DNA of 64,000 bases from an uncultured Collinsella sp. (GTDB taxonomy: Bacteria > Actinomycetota > Coriobacteriia > Coriobacteriales > Coriobacteriaceae): positions 122,726 to 186,725 of the forward strand of contig CAJJZP010000002.1 in assembly GCA_905197665.1 (NCBI GenBank), in the 5' to 3' direction. Within the stretch, counting starts at the first letter, position 1. Each line of letters begins with the position of its first letter. The notes below the pieces were generated by a model. That model made no database searches. It was not told the DNA's origin and saw only the letters and a program-made list of their open reading frames with translations. Positions 8,189-15,697 of this stretch are shown one piece after another. Position numbers and translations under genes: made by a program.

Positions 8189-9648
8189 TCAGCTGCTGCT
8201 CGACGTCATCTCGGCCTTCGACTCGGCAGATAGATAGTCTTTGTTTCCAGCGGTCTTCCGGTCTATTTGATTCATCGCATACGCAACAATCCCATTCTGA
8301 ATTCCCGAGATGCTCGGCGGGAAAGACTGATTATCGGCATCAATGGAAAATCTTTCTTCCCTGGTATCCAGTTGCTGCTGAATGCGGTCGGCATACTTCT
8401 CCGCCCATTCATCGGCCTTGTCATTTCGCACAAAGTAATTGTTGGACAGGTCGGTCGAGCGGAAGGCGTGGCCGTCCTTCTGGTAGTTGGCCGTGTGGTC
8501 GGAGTGGGCGATTGCCATGAGCTCGTCGGTCAGGCCAAAGTACAGATGGCGCTGGTCCAGGTCTCTGTACCAGTTGTTGCTGGTGTCGTCCCAGGTTAGG
8601 TCCATCTGGCACCATTTGTCGTCGATCTTTACGGCGTTCCAGGTGTGGCCGTTGCCGGTGATGCGGCCGTTGGCGATGCCCGCGGCGTCAAGGAGCTTGG
8701 AGTAGATGCGCTGGTAGCTCTCGCAGGTGCCCTGGTGGCGGGTGAGTCCGCTTTCGGCCGAGCACCAGTTGAGGCTGTGGTCGTACTCCAGCTGGTCGAG
8801 CGTCCAGTCGTGGAGCCACAGCGCCATGTCGTATTCCGAGCCGTTTGTCTCCTGCTTGCACTGGGCCACGGCGTTGTTGACGATCTGCGTGACGCTTGGG
8901 CGGGCGGCGTCGTTTACGGTCACCTCCGCCGTGGTGCGCAGGTAGTAGATCCCCTTGTCGTTTTGGGGGTCGTTTCTGTCGTTGTCCATAAAGTAGAAGT
9001 GGATGCGGTACGTGCCCGACGCCGTGAAGTCAAAGGTAAAGTCGTGGCCCGCGGTGCCCAGGCTGTAGTAGCTGGCCCATGCCGGGCGCGACGGGTCGCA
9101 GACGCTTTCCTGGCTGCCGCCGTCCCAATAGGTGGGCACGTCCATGCGCGCCTTGGCCTGGGACGAGCCGTTGGCTTGGGTTACGTGGAAGGTCGTCGCG
9201 GAGCCCGCGGGGGCATCGTTCCACGAGACGGTGAAGGTGACGCCGTTTTGGGTTGCCGTGGCGGAGTGGGCGTAGGTGGTTTCTGCTGCGGTGGAGATTG
9301 CCTCGGGCGTGGGGGTGGCTTGGGCGCGGAGGGATGGGGTGGGGGTGCCGGTTGCGGTGGGGGTACCGTCAGCGTCTTCCCTGTTGACGGCGCTGGTGCC
9401 GATGGATGTTGCGGTGCTGTCTTCTACGGTATCTGCTGTCGCATTTGTGTTGCTGTCGTCTGCAGCTTTGGCTGTGTCGCTGTTCGTGGCGTCGGCTTGC
9501 GCCTGCTGCTCGTGGCGGCGTCGGCTTGCGTCTGCTCGGCGGTTTCTTGAGGCTGAATCGCCTCCGCAATGGCTGCCATGGGCATCGTCGCGCCGACCAT
9601 GGACGTGCACGCGATCGCGCAGAGCAGGTAGTAAAGGGGTCGTTTCAT
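8189..9648 (-). pseudogene. secreted transglutaminase-like protein, frameshifted
   Basis: ATG 9648 has GAGAGG upstream and begins MKRPLYYLLCAIACTSMVGA, a signal peptide (basic n-region, hydrophobic core). The reading frame must change near 9510-9540 to enter the long frame that ends at 8189. That frame holds a low-complexity Thr/Ala/Asp/Pro linker, a beta-rich region, and a transglutaminase/protease-like core: HQGTCESYQRIYSKLL with the catalytic Cys, GNGHTWNAVKIDDKWCQMD with the catalytic His, and DLTWDD with the Asp. The break needs a net 1-nt change inside a short imperfect repeat (CGCAAGCCGACGCC occurs twice). It may be a real pseudogene, a slippage-based phase switch or an assembly error. 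The intact protein would be exported and act on surface or host proteins; that role is inference. Confidence 0.8.
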
Positions 9649-9775
9649 AGCGGAGCCTCTCGGTGAGCAGCCAATAGGGTCCGAAGGCAGCTCCAGGCCA
9701 GCACTCCGCACATGTTTTGTTGGGGATTATTTTACGGGAACCCCAATCAACATCAGCGAACTTTCTGGGGAATGT
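9648..9775. repeat. direct repeat copy B: upstream region of the transglutaminase gene
   Basis: Counterpart of 7886-8005 (see that entry). The similarity ends just before the IS256-like end at about 9783, which suggests the element inserted into this upstream region after the duplication. Confidence 0.8.
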
Positions 9776-9782
9776 TGGGGAA

Positions 9783-10080
9783 GGGTACCGTCAAGATTCT
9801 TTTGCAAATTGATTTTGCTGTCCTCGACCCCGTCCTCTTCTAGCCCTCCGCCTTTCCCTTCAGTTCGTCCATCTCCTCCAGCTTCGACATATTCAGGCAC
9901 CTCCTCTTGCCCCACTCGCGCTCCGCCACGTACTTCAGCCTCGCCGTCACCAGCATGAGGGCCGAGCTGCCGTCCGGGAAGGTCCCGACGACCCTCGTCC
10001 TCCTCCTGATCTCGCGGTTGATACGCTCGATCCCGTTGTTCGTCCTGATCCGGCTCAGCACACTCGCTCCCTGAGCTTGA
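9783..10080 (-). mobile_element. IS256-family insertion sequence, 3'-end remnant
   Basis: Contains the C-terminus of an IS256/Mutator transposase, and beyond its stop a segment GGTACCGTCAAGATTCTTTT, read on the plus strand, that resembles the terminal inverted repeat of this family. The other end and most of the transposase are missing, so it cannot move by itself. The boundary at 10080 is approximate. Confidence 0.65.
9840..10061 (-). pseudogene. IS256-family transposase, C-terminal fragment
   Basis: About 73 residues. RTNNGIERINREIRRRTRVV followed by GTFPDGSSALMLVTA is the highly conserved C-terminal block of IS256 transposases, including the Glu of the DDE triad (IER). The N-terminal three quarters, with both catalytic Asp residues, are absent. 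Confidence 0.88.
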
Positions 10081-10496
10081 GATTGTCACAATATCAGGTT
10101 TTGGGGGAGGGTGAAGTTCGCCGTGAGAATCATATCAGGCCCGAGTCTGGTCTACGCCATGACGTATTACGACAGCTCGATTTCAGGCTGCCGTTTGACG
10201 AAAATTATTAGACCAATGTGCCCCGTTAAAGCGTTAGGGAGTACCATTGCCTCAGGCGTTCACTGTCTGGTGCATGACGTTAATATCTGTTCGCTGACCT
10301 TGCAATTTGGTTAACCGTTTACTGAGTGAGCATTTGCTCGTTTAGGTGTGGCTGTATTGCAGCGGTAGCGATTCACGGCAATCGATTATGTGCATATGGG
10401 CGATCCTCATGTTCTCGCAAAGCCCGTATTCTATTGCCACTCTCTGTAGGGCTGCGTCAAAAAAAGTCGTCGCTGTGATGGCGTGAGACGTTTTAC
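10081..10496. other. gap without a supported gene, left flank of the defence-type island
   Basis: About 415 bp. One 67-codon open frame from 10111 has a GGGGGAGGG only 1-3 nt before its GTG and no recognisable motif, so it is not called. The segment probably holds the promoter of the gene at 10518, but no clear -35/-10 pair stands out. Confidence 0.5.
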
Positions 10497-10517
10497 ATGT
10501 CTGGGAGGTCGAAGCGC

Positions 10518-11564
10518 ATGCATGGCAACTTACTTCACGAACTAAAATGGATTCTTTCGGATGTTAAGCCGAACTCTGCGAAATTCGATTCGGTTATTAC
10601 TGATCTGGCTGATATCGTATTTACGTCTAAGGACTATGATGAGATCCTTTCCGAATTGGAAGATATCTATTTCCATGAAGGGAATGGGTCTAATTTCCGA
10701 TTCGGTTTTGCCGGCTTTTACTTACTCTCGGTGATTTATAGACGAGCCTGCGATCGTCAAAAACTGCAGTCGCTTATTACGCATGGGGCTACTCGATTCG
10801 AAGATAACATCGATTTCAAGCTTGTATATCTTAGCTGCTATGAGTTTTGTAATCCTCTTGGTAAATCTCATGCCGAGTTGCTAGAAGATGCGAATACTCT
10901 TTGTTCTCAGTTCCCGGATAGGCCATCATGCCTGCACGTATATGCCCATATTGTTGCCTCACTTATGGAGAGCGGGGTAGAGGTAGATGCGGCTTATCTT
11001 GATGAGGCGATTGAGTTTGTCGACCGTGCAATTAGTTTGGATTCATCTTATCCAAAATACCGTGTTAAAAGGGCTCGACTTAATGCGTTGAAGGGGGATT
11101 TGAATAAAGCATACATTGATTTTGACAAAGCCGTGTCTTTGCTGCATCCGACTTCCCCTGAATATCCAAAGCATCTCGCCGATATTGAAGCCGCTCGATT
11201 ACGTGCAGACTTTCTGTCGTCGAATAAGAGAATTGCTGACCGTGCTTCTATAGAAATTGAAAACGTAAAAGCAAGTGTGTCAAGTAACGTTGAAATTGTT
11301 GGTCTATTTTCCGCCGTGCTTTCTGTGGTTTTTACCATGGCGTCTATTACTTCACAATCATTGCTGAAGTTTTTCGAGCTTGCGTTTCTTGCATGCTCTT
11401 TGTTTGGACTATTGATTATGGTATTTGCGGTGTTTTCCCTCATTTCGGGGCGGGACGAAAAGCTGTGTCGTCGCTTGATTATCTTTGGTATCGTTTTCGC
11501 CTTTATTCCGATTGCCTTGTATGGAGCCGTCCCTTTAATTGTTTCTTTAATGCCTGGTAAGTGA
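10518..11564 (+). CDS. helical/TPR-like membrane protein of unknown function, first gene of the STAND operon
   Basis: 348 residues from ATG 10518, with GGGAGG 9 nt upstream; an ATG at 10497 lacks such a site. The first ~240 residues are helical with TPR-like spacing, the clearest stretch being YLDEAIEFVDRAISLDSSYP then KYRVKRARLNALKGDLNKA. The last ~90 residues hold three hydrophobic spans (about 258-280, 285-310, 318-342), so the helical part is probably a cytosolic domain tethered to the membrane. The base composition is AT-rich relative to the core genes. The next gene starts 58 nt downstream on the same strand. A membrane effector or sensor role beside the STAND ATPase is inference only. 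Confidence 0.7.
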   Translation: MHGNLLHELKWILSDVKPNSAKFDSVITDLADIVFTSKDYDEILSELEDIYFHEGNGSNFRFGFAGFYLLSVIYRRACDRQKLQSLITHGATRFEDNIDFKLVYLSCYEFCNPLGKSHAELLEDANTLCSQFPDRPSCLHVYAHIVASLMESGVEVDAAYLDEAIEFVDRAISLDSSYPKYRVKRARLNALKGDLNKAYIDFDKAVSLLHPTSPEYPKHLADIEAARLRADFLSSNKRIADRASIEIENVKASVSSNVEIVGLFSAVLSVVFTMASITSQSLLKFFELAFLACSLFGLLIMVFAVFSLISGRDEKLCRRLIIFGIVFAFIPIALYGAVPLIVSLMPGK

Positions 11565-11622
11565 GCGGCGTGTGTAGGTAGAATCAATATATTCGACGGA
11601 GTAGTATTTCGGAGGTCGCGCA

Positions 11623-14600
11623 GTGGATTGCCGTGATTTTGATCCTCAGCTTTGTATTGTCCAGCTTACGGACTTTCATTTCAAAGAACTTCAGGGCAAT
11701 TATCAAAAACGGGTAGACGATATCCTCGTGACTATTAAAAAGAGTATTAAGTCTGGGACCGTATTGCTGCTTGTTACTGGTGATGTTGCCCGAACTGGCA
11801 AGGAAAGCGAATATCAATCAGCGGCTATGTTCTTTGACTATCTGATTGAACAACTGAACCAACCTGAATACCAATTGAAAGTTTATATATTGCCGGGAAA
11901 TCATGATTTGCATGGCCCGTGTAAGTCTATTGAGTACTTTTCTGGCGAGCAGTACGATCTGGATCTCGACTATATGGCATCATTTTATGAGTTTGCCAGC
12001 AAGTATAACAACGAATTTGTTTTAGGTCAGCCACAGCCAATTGTTTTTGAGGTTGAGGGGATACAAGTCTCGGTATCTGGTTATAATAGCGCCCCCTTAT
12101 CTACTCTTGATGGTGATGATAAAGGGTTTCACGTATTGAGAAACCCTGAGCGCGCTCTACTTGATAACACACCGGACACAGGCCTTCATATTTTTGCTTC
12201 GCATCATGGTCCAGAGTGGTTCCGCGATAATGAGCGTATTAGCCTGGAGAATATGCTTGCCAACTGCTTTGACTTTGCGTTTACGGGACATGAGCATATG
12301 GGACAAAGCCGCTGCGTAGGTGGTTTGTCAGGTGAGTCCTGTGTTGTCGTGCGAGGAGGAACCTATTCACTTTGCGATGATGACCAGAGCTCCTATAAAA
12401 TGCTACTAATTCGCTTTGGAGAGTTTGGCAGCTATGAATTTGCGGAAAGGGTCTATGGCTGGGAAGCCTCTGCACAAATTCACACGCTTCTCGATGAGGC
12501 CCACTCTTATCGGCGTTATATAAAATCAAAATCGTACTTCAGACCGCGCTCAGATTTTGTGAACGAGCTTTTTGAAACTGAAGATAATTCAAGCGAATCA
12601 TTTAAGGACTCATTTGTGTTTCCTTCTTTGAAAGAAGAGATCGCAACTGGCACAAAAGATGGTGAACTAAGAATTAATGACCAAAAGTTAATATCTGATA
12701 TCCATTCTTTTATGGAGTTCCTGCTTGATGTTAAAACGCTTGAAATCCATAGTGATATTCGTGCGGGCAAGAGCTCTTTACTTAAAGCCATATACCGCGA
12801 GTCGTTGGCGATGGGCTATTCGCCTCTATTGTTGACTCCCGATTATTCAACTGGTTCCATTTCACGAACGCTGTCATCCATTATCAAGGATCAGTATGGT
12901 GATACTCGGGAAGCTGTTGAACTGTTTGGACGGATTCCTCGTGAAAAAGTTCTTTTGCTCGTTGATGACTTCGATTCTCTGAAGAGAAAAGCTAAAAAAT
13001 CCGATGTCATTAAATCGATGCTCAAGACTGCCGGCAATATTGTTTTAATTACTGCTAATAGTTTTACGTTTGAGTTGGACGAAACAGTCGAGGTCGATTT
13101 TCGACATCTGCTTATCTGTCCTTGGACGAAAAATAAAAGAGACGAGTTAATTCAAAAGAGATGTAAGGGTACTGGGCTTTCCGATGCACAGGTAGATGAG
13201 CTTATTGCCATTGTTGATAAAGCTGTTGGCTCTCATTTTCAATTGTTTGATATGACTCCGCCCTTCATCAATCAATATATTGATTTTTACATTTATGATT
13301 CCGGTGCGTCTTTTATCAAGGGTGACTTGCCGTTTACGTCAATTATGAATTCAAACGTCAAAAGAAAGATATGTAATGTCATATCAGATGGCGAGAATCA
13401 GATGCTCGATATATTGGCGGATGCGGTTATTACCGTTTTGAAGAAACTGGCTCTTAAAATTCACTCTGATCGAACGACTGTTTTCTCGAGTATGACATTC
13501 TCTGAAGTGGCTGAAAACTACCTGAGTGAATACGGTATCCCTATAACTCCAAAAATAATCATGGATGCTTCTGTCCAGTCTGGCGTGCTCCTAGTTGAAG
13601 ACAATGGCTTTAACTACTCTTTTGCCTCGAGAAGTCTGCATGCCTATTTTGTTGCTCAGGCAATTGATCTTGAGTTTGACGAGGACGTGGACAAGGGAGA
13701 ATCCTATGTACTGCGCCTTTTGGATGAACTTGATTTTTCCATAAATGAAGAGATACTCGTTTTGCTTGAGGGAACTCGATTCATTCCCTGGCTAACCCAA
13801 AAACTAGTCGAAAAGGCATCGGATGCCGTGGATAGTTCAGATGTCATTTTTAATCAGGGAAAAACCTATAAATGTTTGAGTGGGTTGGAAGGCATTAAGA
13901 TTGCTCCGCCCTCTCAAGAAGGTGCGGGTGCCATTCGCAGCGTAACTGATGAGATAGAGAAAAGAAATTGTGAAGCCATTGAAAGGGTTAGTTATGCTGG
14001 CGTTTATGAATATGAGGTTCCTGAAACGAGGAGTGCCTTTCAGTCGGCAATTATTGCTTTGAAATATGTTGCTATTGCGGGACGTTGCCTTAATCGACAG
14101 CAGGTAAAACTAAAGGAGCCGCTTAAGGCGACTGTTAGAGAACAAATCTACTACGCAACTGGCGCTGCTCTCAATTTGCTTTTAGAAGCGGTTGATGATT
14201 CCTATGACGAAATGGTCGAAGATGTTGTTGGCCAGCTAGATTCTCCGGAAGAGGCTAGGCCAAAAATTAGAAAGTTATTATCTATGGTAGCGCTGTCGGG
14301 TTGTATCGGACAGCTGGACACGGTAGCGTCTAATGCCTGTGGACCTCTTAGTGTTCTGGGTTTCTCCAAGATTATTGACGAAAGCGATTTTTACTCGCTA
14401 TTTATGCTCGCGCTATATCTGCGGTCGAACTCCGAGAAGGAGTTTTGCAACGTAGCAAAGAAATCCATTAAGACTGCGCGGGAGCATGTCGCGTGGCCTT
14501 TTATTGTGGCGATTACGGTTTTGTCTGCTGGATATATTGTCGAGCATCCTCATATGAGCAAATCTGCACGTCAATCTCTTGTTGATACTGTGTTCAATGG

Positions 14601-14646
14601 TAATCAGAAAGCAAAGGCGAAATTCCTGAAGTCTGCTCAGGCTTAG
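11623..14646 (+). CDS. metallophosphoesterase-STAND-type ATPase fusion protein
   Basis: 1,007 residues from GTG 11623 with GGAGGT 6 nt upstream. The N-terminal ~270 residues are a calcineurin-like phosphoesterase with all metal-site motifs: D17-x-H19, G53-D54, G92-N-H-D95, H194-H195 and G222-H-E-H225. A P-loop-type ATPase region follows. S377-DIRAGKSS is a Walker A in which the first Gly is Ser, and KVLLLVDDFDSL (about 443-454) is a Walker B. The C-terminal ~400 residues are helical, as in STAND sensors. Fusions of an effector domain to a STAND module are a common antiphage architecture, but this exact protein is not one I can name. Flanked by a membrane protein and a PP2C-like phosphatase on the same strand. 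Confidence 0.8.
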   Translation: MDCRDFDPQLCIVQLTDFHFKELQGNYQKRVDDILVTIKKSIKSGTVLLLVTGDVARTGKESEYQSAAMFFDYLIEQLNQPEYQLKVYILPGNHDLHGPCKSIEYFSGEQYDLDLDYMASFYEFASKYNNEFVLGQPQPIVFEVEGIQVSVSGYNSAPLSTLDGDDKGFHVLRNPERALLDNTPDTGLHIFASHHGPEWFRDNERISLENMLANCFDFAFTGHEHMGQSRCVGGLSGESCVVVRGGTYSLCDDDQSSYKMLLIRFGEFGSYEFAERVYGWEASAQIHTLLDEAHSYRRYIKSKSYFRPRSDFVNELFETEDNSSESFKDSFVFPSLKEEIATGTKDGELRINDQKLISDIHSFMEFLLDVKTLEIHSDIRAGKSSLLKAIYRESLAMGYSPLLLTPDYSTGSISRTLSSIIKDQYGDTREAVELFGRIPREKVLLLVDDFDSLKRKAKKSDVIKSMLKTAGNIVLITANSFTFELDETVEVDFRHLLICPWTKNKRDELIQKRCKGTGLSDAQVDELIAIVDKAVGSHFQLFDMTPPFINQYIDFYIYDSGASFIKGDLPFTSIMNSNVKRKICNVISDGENQMLDILADAVITVLKKLALKIHSDRTTVFSSMTFSEVAENYLSEYGIPITPKIIMDASVQSGVLLVEDNGFNYSFASRSLHAYFVAQAIDLEFDEDVDKGESYVLRLLDELDFSINEEILVLLEGTRFIPWLTQKLVEKASDAVDSSDVIFNQGKTYKCLSGLEGIKIAPPSQEGAGAIRSVTDEIEKRNCEAIERVSYAGVYEYEVPETRSAFQSAIIALKYVAIAGRCLNRQQVKLKEPLKATVREQIYYATGAALNLLLEAVDDSYDEMVEDVVGQLDSPEEARPKIRKLLSMVALSGCIGQLDTVASNACGPLSVLGFSKIIDESDFYSLFMLALYLRSNSEKEFCNVAKKSIKTAREHVAWPFIVAITVLSAGYIVEHPHMSKSARQSLVDTVFNGNQKAKAKFLKSAQA

Positions 14647-14701
14647 ATAGTGATGATATGGCTTTGCGTTTGCTTGCCAGTTTACCGAAAGCGGTGATTC
14701 C

Positions 14702-15541
14702 ATGTTCAAGGCCAAGTTTTTCTGCTCTGCTATAGGTAATCAGGTTAATGAAGATTACGTTGCAGTTGGGTCGACATATGCTGTGCTACTCGATGGAGCC
14801 TCTGGCATCACCGGCACGCGTGTGCTGCCGCATCATTCTGGTTCGGACGCTCAGTGGTTCAGTCATTTTGTTGGCGTCCGCATTTGTGAGTATTTAGACA
14901 TGTCTCGTGGAATTGTCGATTCCATACGCCTCGCGGTGGAAGATTCGTGTGACTTTATCGGCAAACACGGTTTGACGGACAACGAGGAACTGTTTCCCTC
15001 CTCCACGTTGGTGGTGGTCTCTGTTTCAGGCGATTTGGTCGATATTGTCTCCCTAGGTGACTCTCCAGCGTTCATCGGTTTTAAAGACGGCTCGCTCGTG
15101 ACTATGTCTGATGAGCGGATTGCGGAGCTCGACCAAACAGCAGTGGACGTGATGGTCGATCGCTCGCGTGGCAGAGCAATGACTGGGGTGCAGAAGCGTG
15201 CTGCCGTCAACGATATATTGCTTGCGAACCGTCAGCTCAAGAATAAGCCCGATGGCTATTGGATTCTTGATCCGTCTGGGGTTGCCTTGGAGCATCTCAA
15301 TGTGATGCAGTATCCTGTCGAGGATGTTGATTATGTTTGCGCTATGTCCGACGGGCTGGAGCGCGCATTTGATCTGTTTGGGTTGGCCGATCCTGCGGCG
15401 TTTCTCGCTACGGCGACTCGCGAGTCGTTTGATGAGCTCCTTGTACGTCTGCGCGCTGAAGAAAACCTGGACCCAGACTTTGATCATTATCCACGGCTTA
15501 AGCTGCACGATGACGCATCGTGCTTTATGTTGCGGCTGTAG
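14702..15541 (+). CDS. PP2C-like serine/threonine phosphatase
   Basis: 279 residues. Metal-binding motifs of the PPM/PP2C fold are visible: N16-E-D18, LLDGASG (D31), VSLGDSPAFIG, AMSDGLERAF and a C-terminal DDASCFML. This is the catalytic domain alone, with no membrane span. It starts 55 nt after the STAND gene with no intervening terminator, so it is probably part of the same transcript. No protein kinase partner is present in the window, which is unusual, since bacterial PP2C genes often sit next to a kinase. A role in switching the neighbouring proteins is inference. Confidence 0.82.
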   Translation: MFKAKFFCSAIGNQVNEDYVAVGSTYAVLLDGASGITGTRVLPHHSGSDAQWFSHFVGVRICEYLDMSRGIVDSIRLAVEDSCDFIGKHGLTDNEELFPSSTLVVVSVSGDLVDIVSLGDSPAFIGFKDGSLVTMSDERIAELDQTAVDVMVDRSRGRAMTGVQKRAAVNDILLANRQLKNKPDGYWILDPSGVALEHLNVMQYPVEDVDYVCAMSDGLERAFDLFGLADPAAFLATATRESFDELLVRLRAEENLDPDFDHYPRLKLHDDASCFMLRL

Positions 15542-15628
15542 GGGATGAGGCTGGCCGCATTTGACTGGCAATTTAAAAGTAATTACTTCTGGTGTATACG
15601 TACAAATTAGCAACGAAATGGCTAGAAC

Positions 15629-15666
15629 TGGCCAACCAAGATACGGCAATCAACCTCGGTTGGCCA
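15629..15666. terminator. hairpin between convergent genes
   Basis: Inverted repeat TGGCCAACC / GGTTGGCCA with a 20-nt spacer, between the convergent PP2C and protease genes. There is no U-tract on the plus strand, so terminator function is only likely. Confidence 0.45.
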
Positions 15667-15697
15667 CATAACTAGTTGACTAATTTATGAAAGGAGT

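Noticed and set aside
8040..8190. Short frame ending near 8100 on the minus strand that reads like a real protein tail (LDTCSVDAVPQAVKV)
   Set aside because: Only about 30 residues with no upstream continuation and no domain that I can name.
8645..9550. 301-codon plus-strand open frame over the transglutaminase gene
   Set aside because: Val/Gly/Ala-rich shadow; the minus strand carries clear catalytic motifs.
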